From Candidatus Stahliibacteriota bacterium (lineage in GTDB: Bacteria > Hydrothermota > Tepidihabitantia > SM23-42), in the NCBI GenBank assembly GCA_004376785.1, contig SOIY01000126.1, positions 1 to 10,320 on the forward strand: a DNA stretch of 10,320 nt. The letters run 5' to 3'. Shown here one piece after another: positions 1 through 5,247 of this stretch. The stretch's first letter is position 1. Each line of letters starts with the position of its first letter. A model generated the notes under the pieces. The model saw nothing but the letters and a program-made list of their open reading frames with translations, was not told the origin of the DNA and did not search any database. A program made the position numbers and the translations under genes.

Positions 1-40
1 GAATCAATTTTTGTTCACTATTAAAATCTATTAATGCCAT
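1..40 (-). CDS. Start of a leftward gene, cut by the window edge
   Basis: Thirteen codons read MALIDFNSEQKLI with no stop before the edge. The ATG at 40-38 follows a strong GGAGG (48-44) at a short 3-nt spacing, and a consensus promoter lies about 190 nt upstream on the same strand. The residues are too few to name a family. Because it lies downstream of sugar-transferase and sugar-aminotransferase genes on the same strand, and behind a leader with an ops-like element, it may be the first gene of the next polysaccharide operon; that is inference. The short SD spacing is slightly unusual. Confidence 0.6.
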   Translation of the reverse strand, partial: MALIDFNSEQKLI

Positions 41-43
41 ATA

Positions 44-48
44 CCTCC
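44..48 (-). promoter_or_regulatory. Shine-Dalgarno GGAGG for the gene starting at 40
   Basis: GGAGG followed by TAT and ATG on the minus strand. Part of it could pair in a small hairpin (CCAT 59-56 with ATGG 50-47), which would compete with the larger leader stem that uses 61-58. Confidence 0.55.
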
Positions 49-57
49 ATACAAGAT

Positions 58-118
58 GGTTAGTGGGTTAAGGTTAAGAAGCTGGATATAAACAGATTCA
101 AGCATCCAAACCCAAACC
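58..118 (-). promoter_or_regulatory. Leader stem-loop just upstream of the Shine-Dalgarno
   Basis: On the minus strand GGTT (118-115), TGGGTT (114-109) and GG (107-106) can pair with AACC (61-58), AACCCA (69-64) and CC (73-72). This gives an interrupted stem of 12 pairs with small bulges, closing a loop of about 32 nt. The 3' arm ends ten bases before the SD. I do not recognise a known riboswitch class. It is a predicted structure only. Confidence 0.35.
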
Positions 119-174
119 TATCTGCTATTTTTTTTGAATAAGCTACCGCTATTGTCAGCTACATTAGTGTGCAT
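118..174 (-). CDS. Possible 18-residue leader peptide
   Basis: ATG at 174-172 is preceded by AAGG (184-181) at a 7-nt spacing and reads MHTNVADNSGSLFKKNSR, then TAG at 120-118. It lies wholly inside the predicted 5' leader. Its stop overlaps the first base of the downstream stem, so a terminating ribosome would cover the 5' arm of that stem. No residue dominates the way attenuation leader peptides usually show. The Ser-Gly-Ser codons coincide with the ops-like GCGGTAGC, so the DNA may be conserved for another reason. Chance is quite possible. Confidence 0.25.
   Translation of the reverse strand: MHTNVADNSGSLFKKNSR
141..162 (-). promoter_or_regulatory. ops/JUMPstart-like element in the leader
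   Basis: The minus strand has GTAGCTG (162-156) and then GCGGTAGC (149-142). The known JUMPstart element of enterobacterial polysaccharide operons contains GGTAGCTG and then GGCGGTAGCGTG, the ops site that pauses RNA polymerase and recruits RfaH. The eight-base ops core matches exactly; the flanking base before it is A instead of G, and the two parts are closer together than in JUMPstart. It lies about 75-85 nt downstream of the predicted transcription start, a plausible place for ops. Comparison is from memory of the consensus. Confidence 0.45.
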
Positions 175-181
175 ATAAAAC

Positions 182-225
182 CTTGCTGACTTTTATGTTG
201 TGATAAAAACCAGATTTTTAGCAAG
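182..225 (-). promoter_or_regulatory. Stem-loop at the 5' end of the leader
   Basis: CTTGCT (225-220) can pair with AGCAAG (187-182), and within it TTTTAT (208-203) with ATAAAA (196-191) around a CACAAC loop. It begins almost at the predicted transcription start, so it would be a 5'-terminal hairpin, which could protect the RNA. All evidence is base pairing by eye in AT-rich DNA. Confidence 0.3.
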
Positions 226-231
226 TTGTTA

Positions 232-259
232 ATTATATTCAATTTTTTACATTTGTCAA
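232..259 (-). promoter_or_regulatory. Consensus sigma-70 type promoter, leftward
   Basis: Minus strand TTGACA (259-254), a 16-nt spacer and TATAAT (237-232): both hexamers match the consensus exactly. The start point would be near 225-227, giving a leader of about 185 nt to the ATG at 40. A second TTGACA 65 bp upstream (322-317) shares the sequence just upstream of this one. Confidence 0.75.
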
Positions 260-273
260 TGAATTTTACCTAT
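251..273 (-). repeat. Copy 1 of a 23-24 nt imperfect direct repeat containing TTGACA
   Basis: On the minus strand this copy starts ATAGGT and continues through an A/T-rich stretch with AATTC to TTGACAAA. The partner at 316-339 has the same ATAGGT...TTGACAAA layout. The two TTGACA boxes are 65 bp apart. This copy supplies the -35 box of the leftward promoter. Confidence 0.5.
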
Positions 274-315
274 ATTTTTTTGTTTTTTTTTGACAATATG
301 AAGAACTTTTTATCA

Positions 316-339
316 TTTTGTCAAAGAAAATTCACCTAT
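316..339 (-). repeat. Copy 2 of the imperfect direct repeat containing TTGACA
   Basis: ATAGGTGAATTTTC then TTTGACAAAA on the minus strand, like copy 1 with one extra base and a few substitutions. A weak -10 (CATATT) lies 18 nt downstream of its TTGACA, so this could be a second weaker promoter or a duplicated regulator site. Confidence 0.45.
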
Positions 340-365
340 CCAAAATCGAGTTAAGTAATTTTCCA

Positions 366-377
366 CCGTAATTACGG
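366..377. promoter_or_regulatory. 12-bp perfect palindrome, possible operator
   Basis: CCGTAATTACGG is fully self-complementary. It lies in the gene-free stretch 41-547, about 44 bp upstream of the distal TTGACA box and about 107 bp upstream of the strong one, where an activator could bind. No second copy of the same palindrome was found in the window. Confidence 0.3.
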
Positions 378-491
378 AGATTTTTGAGTATTTATAAAGA
401 AATTCCTTAAGTTATACCAAAATTATCTTTATTTTAAAAAAAATTGGCGGAGAATTTATGCGTTATTGTTCAACGGTATGGTTATACGGCT

Positions 492-535
492 AAAAAAAAT
501 ATAACCCTAAAACGATGCCTACAATGTATTTTAGG
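492..535 (-). terminator. Weak candidate intrinsic terminator after the sugar transferase gene
   Basis: On the minus strand CCTAAAA (535-529) can pair with TTTTAGG (512-506), and a run of eight T (499-492) follows six bases later. It starts 13 nt after the stop codon of the sugar transferase. The stem is A/T-rich and the loop is 16 nt, so termination would be weak. A second inverted repeat, GGTTATA (480-486) with TATAACC (500-506), overlaps it. Confidence 0.35.
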
Positions 536-547
536 TATTTTTATATT

Positions 548-1870
548 TCAATAGGCTCCTTTACCAAAAAAAACTGCAGGGATTGTGAGAAAAATCAATT
601 TCATATCCAGAGTAATTGAACGGTTGATAATGTACGTAAGGTCAAAAAAGATTGAATGATCACAAGGCATGTTGCCACGACCATAGACCTGCCACAGACC
701 AGTTAAACCAGGTTTTATGGACAAACGGTCTTTATGCCAATTCTTATAATATTTAACTTCATAAGGAAGTGGGGGTCTGGGTCCAACCAGACTTATTTCT
801 CCCCGTAGAACATTCCACAACTGTGGCAACTCATCTATTGAGGTCTTTCTCAAAATTGAACCCACTGGTGTCACCTCATCAGGATCAACAACTTTACCTT
901 TATTCGTTTTGCTCTCTAAATAATTCTTAAATTCGAGTTCTCGCTTTAGATCCTTATTTTTTTTGTCAATCATTGAACGAAATTTATAGAAAATAAACTG
1001 CTTACCATTCTGTCCGCATCTTTTTTGCTTATATACAACCGGACCTTTAGAATCCAATTTCACCGCTATGGCAATGATCAGAAAAAAGGGCAATAGTAAA
1101 ATCATTAATACTACAGCTCCAACGATATCTATTAATCTTCTTATAATCTTTCGGACATGTTCATTATCTCTCTTTCGAAAAATATAAACAGGTATACCAT
1201 TTATCCTTGCCCATTCCCACTTTAAATTTAGTTCGTCAAAAAGTTTTGAAACCACATGTAAAGGTTTAGAATCTTTTAAGGCAAGCCTTATTTCTTTGTA
1301 TAATTCACTGAAATGTTTGGCATCACTGTATAAAAAGTATTCTTGTATCATTTCTTCAGGTGGCTCATCTCCAATAGATGAAGATGGTAAAAAACCAAGA
1401 AATGAATATCCTGTAATGAAGTTGTCAAAATCCTTCTTGAATTCATCAGGACCAATGAATTTACAGACAACTCTTCTTGAAGGAAATGAATAATAAAGAC
1501 CAAGTAAATATGGTATGATAATCAGATGGCACATTATCATAAAGCACAATAAAAGAAAAAAGTATAAAATAATGAATGCCCGACTATCTATCAGAAAATA
1601 ATATTTGGTTAAAAACCCAACAACAAGATAAAATAGAATAGCAGTGAACCAAAGTTTAATAATATTAAAAAATAATCGTAATTTTTCGATATAGATATAA
1701 CGACAAAAAAAATTATAAAAATAGAGAATGATCAAACTATAGGATAGAACAAATATTAAAGTAGAGTATTCATTGTAGTGTACGTGGATAAAACCACCAA
1801 ATCTGAGCAAGGTTGACAAACTGAATGCAAGAACAATTGTGATTATATTACTTGCTAAAAGAATAATCAA
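548..1870 (-). CDS. Polyprenyl-phosphate sugar-1-phosphate transferase (bacterial sugar transferase family)
   Basis: This 440-residue membrane enzyme would transfer a sugar-1-phosphate from a nucleotide sugar to undecaprenyl phosphate at the inner membrane, the priming step of polysaccharide or glycan assembly. Hydrophobic segments lie near residues 2-22, 35-53, 73-90 and 97-125. A degenerate soluble part (about 131-235) lacks the glycine-rich nucleotide loop seen in many relatives. A hydrophobic hairpin follows at 247-270, and then the catalytic domain with KFRSM (296-300), RKTSIDELPQLWN (341-353), GEISLVGPRP (357-366) and PGLTGLWQVYGR (387-398). All catalytic motifs are intact. The start is TTG at 1870 because an in-frame TAA sits directly before it; no clear SD is seen, so translation is probably coupled to the aminotransferase 12 nt upstream. 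The sugar specificity cannot be told from sequence. Confidence 0.93.
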   Translation of the reverse strand: MIILLASNIITIVLAFSLSTLLRFGGFIHVHYNEYSTLIFVLSYSLIILYFYNFFCRYIYIEKLRLFFNIIKLWFTAILFYLVVGFLTKYYFLIDSRAFIILYFFLLLCFMIMCHLIIIPYLLGLYYSFPSRRVVCKFIGPDEFKKDFDNFITGYSFLGFLPSSSIGDEPPEEMIQEYFLYSDAKHFSELYKEIRLALKDSKPLHVVSKLFDELNLKWEWARINGIPVYIFRKRDNEHVRKIIRRLIDIVGAVVLMILLLPFFLIIAIAVKLDSKGPVVYKQKRCGQNGKQFIFYKFRSMIDKKNKDLKRELEFKNYLESKTNKGKVVDPDEVTPVGSILRKTSIDELPQLWNVLRGEISLVGPRPPLPYEVKYYKNWHKDRLSIKPGLTGLWQVYGRGNMPCDHSIFFDLTYIINRSITLDMKLIFLTIPAVFFGKGAY

Positions 1871-1882
1871 TTATGACATTTA

Positions 1883-3046
1883 TTATCTATGATTACACCA
1901 TTTTTTAATCACTTCACACACATACTTGATTTCTTCTGATGCCAATTCAGGGAACATTGGTAATGATAAAACACCTTTAACGCATTCTTCAGTATTCGGG
2001 AAATCTCCTATTTTGTACCCTAAACATTGGTAGGCATTTTGCATGTGAAGTGGAATTGGATAAGCAATTGAAGACCCAATATTGCTGTCGCTTAAATACT
2101 TCTGTAGCGAAGCGCGATCATTCACACGTATAACATAGAGGTAATAAACATGCTCACGATCAGACATTTTGTCAGGTAGAATGACCCCATCTGTATCTTT
2201 CAATAATTCATCATACATCTTCGCATTATGTCGACGAGCTTCATTCCAATCATCAAGGTGCTTAAGTTTTACATCGAGTACTGCTGCCTGGAAACCATCC
2301 ATTTTAAAATTCCAACCTTCAAATTCATAATAGTATTTTGTCCTCTGGCCGTGATCAATAAACATTCTGACCCTTGTCGCTAATGTATCATTATCAGTAA
2401 TGACTGCACCTCCTTGACCAAAGGCTCCGAGATTTTTGCTTGGATAAAATGAAAAAGCACCAATATGGCCAATAGACCCAGCTTTTTTATCTTTATAAGT
2501 AGCGCCATGTGCCTGGGCAGCATCTTCAAGAACAAGAAGATTATATTGATCAGCTAATTTCATAACCTCATCCATATCTGACATCTGTCCATAAAGATGT
2601 ACTGGAATAATACCTTTAACGTTTAAATTAGTTTTTTTATCAACTAATACCTTATGTTCAGAATTCCATTCACAGTAATCTTCAATATATGCTTTAAGCT
2701 CTTTTGCTGAAATATTATAAGACTGTTTTTCAATATCAACAAATACTGGTCTGGCACCCGCTAACGTAATTGCCTCAACAGTAGCAATAAAGGTATATGG
2801 TACTGTTATAACAATATCTCCTTTGCCAATTCCGAGTGTCTTAAGAGCAACATAAAGCGCACTTGTACCACATGAAATTCCAACTGCATGTTTAACTCCA
2901 CAATATTCCGCAAAATTGTTTTCAAACTGTTTGACTTTTTCTCCAGCAACAAATGCACAACGATCAATAGTATGCTGAATTGCACTATCAATTTCGTTCT
3001 TTATTGTAAGATATTGTCTTTTTAAATCCATCTGTGGAACCTTCAT
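1883..3046 (-). CDS. DegT/DnrJ/EryC1/StrS-family PLP-dependent sugar aminotransferase
   Basis: This 387-residue enzyme is of the family that aminates keto-sugars bound to a nucleotide, using PLP and usually glutamate. Visible landmarks are CGTSAL (59-64) for phosphate binding, TFIAT (85-89), ED at 174-175 in LEDAAQAHGA (aspartate that contacts the PLP ring nitrogen), and SFYPSKNLGAFGQGG (199-213) with Lys204 as the Schiff-base lysine. WNFKMDGFQAA later resembles the NGRMDxxQAA motif of the WbpE/FdtB type. An extra polar stretch at about 122-143 precedes KGIIPVHLYGQ. Start: ATG with AAGGAG six bases upstream. It probably makes an amino sugar for the glycan primed by the next gene. Exact product not assignable. 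Confidence 0.93.
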   Translation of the reverse strand: MKVPQMDLKRQYLTIKNEIDSAIQHTIDRCAFVAGEKVKQFENNFAEYCGVKHAVGISCGTSALYVALKTLGIGKGDIVITVPYTFIATVEAITLAGARPVFVDIEKQSYNISAKELKAYIEDYCEWNSEHKVLVDKKTNLNVKGIIPVHLYGQMSDMDEVMKLADQYNLLVLEDAAQAHGATYKDKKAGSIGHIGAFSFYPSKNLGAFGQGGAVITDNDTLATRVRMFIDHGQRTKYYYEFEGWNFKMDGFQAAVLDVKLKHLDDWNEARRHNAKMYDELLKDTDGVILPDKMSDREHVYYLYVIRVNDRASLQKYLSDSNIGSSIAYPIPLHMQNAYQCLGYKIGDFPNTEECVKGVLSLPMFPELASEEIKYVCEVIKKWCNHR

Positions 3047-3096
3047 TCAATCTCCTTTTTCATTTTTTTGGTAATCCTACCCTTGCTTGCGTGCAT
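3043..3096 (-). CDS. Possible 17-residue ORF overlapping the aminotransferase start
   Basis: ATG at 3096-3094 reads MHASKGRITKKMKKEIE and ends in a TGA that overlaps the next ATG as ATGA, the usual geometry of translational coupling. Its last codons are the SD of the aminotransferase gene. Upstream there is only a weak GAGA. The peptide is basic. It may be a coupling leader or pure chance. Confidence 0.2.
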   Translation of the reverse strand: MHASKGRITKKMKKEIE

Positions 3097-3131
3097 ACTT
3101 ATGTTTCTCGTATATTTTTTTTACATCTCTT

Positions 3132-4262
3132 TTATTTTACTTGTCTCGATCCACTGAGTAAATCAACCGGGATAACAAAAATCTCTATGTAACTGTTATC
3201 ACTAATCTCAATGGAATTAGCAACAATAAAAGCATCTACTTCATTCTTATTATTATCCAGAATTTTTGTTTTCAATGGTGCTTCATTAGACTTAATTTGA
3301 TTAATAATATTATTTATTACTGTCTCGCGTAAAGATTGCATAAACAGATTTTCTAAATCCATATCGAATATTTCTTCAGGTCGATAACCAAAAAGCTCAA
3401 TCGCTTTCTGGTTTATATCAGTAACTTTATAATCCACTGAACTAACTAAAAGAATCGGTATACTCGCATCATCAAAAAGCCTCTCATACTTTGTCATTGT
3501 TTCTGCCTGCTGTTCAGCATTCACAGATGATTCCTGTAAATAATGAACGAGTCCACCTCCAGTAGCAAAAACTTGAGGATAAACATTACATTTTAACCTC
3601 TGTTTCAAACCTTTAAAAGAAATCGTTTCGCTTGCTGACTGGCCACTATTCCTTGCACGTTTACCCGGACAATCGTCTGGAGGTCGGTCTGAACAGTGAA
3701 ATATTTTATAACACTTATGACCAATGACCTCATTAACACCTTTTCTTAATCTACTGAAGGTTGCAAGGTTTGCCCGCAGAATATTATAATCAAAATCAGT
3801 CACAAATATGTAGTCTTCAGTAGCATCAACAGTTGCTTCCCATTCCTTTTTTGCAGCAGTGACAGCAAGTAACAGACGGCGATTTTCCCGGGCGAGCTCA
3901 CCCTGGCGCAAAGCACGATTTGTGACATTTTTTATCTTATCCTGAGTCAATGGTTTGATAAGATACCCTCCAATATCCATAGTTCCTGTCTCTTTCATAC
4001 TTTCTGGAAATGCATAAGTTGTTATAAGAACAACTTCTGTTTCGGGGGAAATTTTTTTGATATCAACAATTAATCTGTCGTATAGAATTTCTCGAATATG
4101 CACATCCACAAAAGCCAAATCAAAATTTTCTTCCTGACACTTTGTGGCTACAGTATCGGGAACATTATTCGATGTAACCCTATGCCCCTCATTTTCTAAT
4201 GTTTCACTTATTAGTTTCGTAATATCAAGGTCTTGACTCACAATTATAATATTTGTCTTCAT
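3132..4262 (-). CDS. Response regulator receiver protein with two PAS-like domains, no output domain
   Basis: This 376-residue soluble protein begins with a receiver domain (about 1-118): acidic Asp11/Asp13, phospho-acceptor Asp53 in DLAFVDV, Thr81 in LITTYA and Lys103 in LIKPL are all present. A helical, probably coiled-coil linker (119-140) leads to a PAS-like domain (about 141-245) with Cys184, Cys190 and Cys198 in the stretch GHKCYKIFHC...DDCPG. A second PAS-like domain follows (about 257-365). The protein then ends; there is no histidine kinase, GGDEF, DNA-binding or sigma-54 domain. Start: ATG with AAGGAG seven bases upstream. It has its own consensus promoter. Its place between polysaccharide genes and a TonB_C protein suggests control of that locus by protein contact, but the partner is unknown. 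Confidence 0.88.
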   Translation of the reverse strand: MKTNIIIVSQDLDITKLISETLENEGHRVTSNNVPDTVATKCQEENFDLAFVDVHIREILYDRLIVDIKKISPETEVVLITTYAFPESMKETGTMDIGGYLIKPLTQDKIKNVTNRALRQGELARENRRLLLAVTAAKKEWEATVDATEDYIFVTDFDYNILRANLATFSRLRKGVNEVIGHKCYKIFHCSDRPPDDCPGKRARNSGQSASETISFKGLKQRLKCNVYPQVFATGGGLVHYLQESSVNAEQQAETMTKYERLFDDASIPILLVSSVDYKVTDINQKAIELFGYRPEEIFDMDLENLFMQSLRETVINNIINQIKSNEAPLKTKILDNNKNEVDAFIVANSIEISDNSYIEIFVIPVDLLSGSRQVK

Positions 4263-4329
4263 CTTATTGCTCCTTGATTATTTTAATAACAACAATTTAT
4301 AAATCATAAAAATGCTATTAATCAACATC

Positions 4330-4357
4330 ATTATATGTAGATTATCAGTACTGTCAA
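4330..4357 (-). promoter_or_regulatory. Consensus sigma-70 type promoter for the receiver-PAS gene
   Basis: Minus strand TTGACA (4357-4352), a 16-nt spacer and TATAAT (4335-4330), both hexamers perfect. The start would be near 4323, leaving a leader of about 60 nt before the ATG at 4262. TAATCAA near the SD (4280-4274) could pair with TTGATTA at the RNA's 5' end (4325-4319), a weak hint of leader folding. Confidence 0.75.
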
Positions 4358-4359
4358 CC

Positions 4360-4371
4360 ATTTTGCAAAAT
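4360..4371. promoter_or_regulatory. 12-bp perfect palindrome abutting the -35 box
   Basis: ATTTTGCAAAAT is fully self-complementary and ends two bases upstream of the TTGACA box of the receiver-PAS promoter. That is a typical place for an activator or UP-like site. It is A/T-rich, so chance cannot be excluded. Confidence 0.3.
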
Positions 4372-4391
4372 AAAGGCCACACAAATAAAAA

Positions 4392-5126
4392 TCATTTATT
4401 CATGACGCTACGTAATCTATTAATAATTGTATCTGACTCAGGATATGGTATAGTGCTGCGAATTCTTGTCGCTTCTTCCTTAATAAATTTATTGAAATCA
4501 GCTCTTGCCTTTAGGCTTATGAATGAATCAGGATATCTATTTACAATATCAGCAAATAAGATAATCGAACCTGGATATGCTGACCAATATCCTTGCCATA
4601 ATTCTCCTGTGATATTAAGCACAGCTTCTTTAATATAGCCGTTGATTCCTGAATTTTTCTTAAATCTTGTCGAATATATCAATCTTTTGTAAAGATTATA
4701 CAATTCTTCGATAATTTCTTTACTGTGTTGTCGCTTAATCTTGTTTTGTAGAATTTTTACCTCAGTAATCCATGTTTCTAAATCGATATCCTTTAATAAA
4801 AATTCAACCGGCATCTGCACTGAAGATTTAACTGGTTCATTTCTTAATGTCGCTGGTGAAAAGACAAAAGTTCTTGCGGTTCTTACTGCAGCAGAATCGA
4901 GCAGATAATAACCAGAAGATCTGTAAATCTTCACATCCTCGACCTTACCCTCACCCGTCACTGACAGATTTACAACTACCTTACCTTCTAACCCGCGTTC
5001 CAGTGCCTCATCCGGGTAATAGAGTTTATAATCTATAAGGACCGGGACAGTACTCAACGTGACTTTTTTTGATGAACAGACGAAAAAAAATAGAACAAAG
5101 AGAATGACAATAATCGAATTCTTCAT
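4392..5126 (-). CDS. Membrane-anchored TonB C-terminal domain protein with a helical tail
   Basis: This 244-residue protein starts MKNSIIVILFVLFFFVC, a short hydrophobic signal or anchor. Cys17 could be lipidated, but FFVC is a poor lipobox because valine stands at -1. Only about 14 residues later comes a TonB_C-type domain (about 31-112): YYPDEALERGLEGKVVV, GKVEDVKIYRSSGYYLLD, AFVFSPAT-like FVFSPAT, and PVEFLL. In TonB this fold touches outer-membrane receptors, but a true TonB needs a long Pro-rich span, which is absent. Residues 113-244 are mostly helical, with aromatic residues (ELWQGYWSAYPGS), and I do not recognise them. Start: ATG at 5126, two or three bases after the predicted transcription start, no SD. 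No exbB/exbD is nearby. A cell-envelope scaffold or secreted TonB_C-like protein is likelier than an energy transducer. Confidence 0.75.
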   Translation of the reverse strand: MKNSIIVILFVLFFFVCSSKKVTLSTVPVLIDYKLYYPDEALERGLEGKVVVNLSVTGEGKVEDVKIYRSSGYYLLDSAAVRTARTFVFSPATLRNEPVKSSVQMPVEFLLKDIDLETWITEVKILQNKIKRQHSKEIIEELYNLYKRLIYSTRFKKNSGINGYIKEAVLNITGELWQGYWSAYPGSIILFADIVNRYPDSFISLKARADFNKFIKEEATRIRSTIPYPESDTIINRLRSVMNK

Positions 5127-5134
5127 TTTAATAG

Positions 5135-5163
5135 AATATACTCATAATCAATATGTAAGTCAA
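5135..5163 (-). promoter_or_regulatory. Promoter of the TonB_C gene, predicted leaderless
   Basis: Minus strand TTGACT (5163-5158), 17-nt spacer, TATATT (5140-5135): each hexamer matches the consensus at five of six positions. The start would fall near 5128, two bases before the ATG at 5126. No Shine-Dalgarno is present, which agrees with a leaderless mRNA. Confidence 0.6.
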
Positions 5164-5211
5164 GAAGTAATTATCAAATTAAAGAAACTTGTATTGGGCA
5201 AAATTTATCTC

Positions 5212-5239
5212 TTGCATTTTTTAATTTTTTGGATATACT
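5212..5239 (+). promoter_or_regulatory. Probable hisC promoter, predicted leaderless
   Basis: TTGCAT (5212-5217), 16-nt spacer, TATACT (5234-5239). The -10 box is good (five of six), the -35 box is weak. The start would fall at about 5245-5248, at or just before the GTG start codon at 5248. No SD is seen. Confidence 0.45.
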
Positions 5240-5247
5240 ATTATGTC

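Noticed and set aside
41..225. Known riboswitch (c-di-GMP, TPP, SAM types) in the leader
   Set aside because: None of the conserved core sequences I know for these classes is present.
290..316. Plus-strand TTGACA with TATCAT 15 nt later
   Set aside because: The spacer is short and no plus-strand gene follows; TTGACA here is better read as part of the TTGACAA/TTGTCAA motif cluster.
458..493. 11-codon plus-strand ORF with a GGAG upstream (MRYCSTVWLYG)
   Set aside because: No plus-strand promoter of note and it overlaps the inverted repeats after the sugar transferase gene; likely chance.
5059..5247. N-terminal extension of the hisC frame of 63 residues
   Set aside because: It overlaps the 5' end of the TonB_C gene and both divergent promoters, is unlike any HisC N-terminus, and the GTG at 5248 gives the family's normal length.
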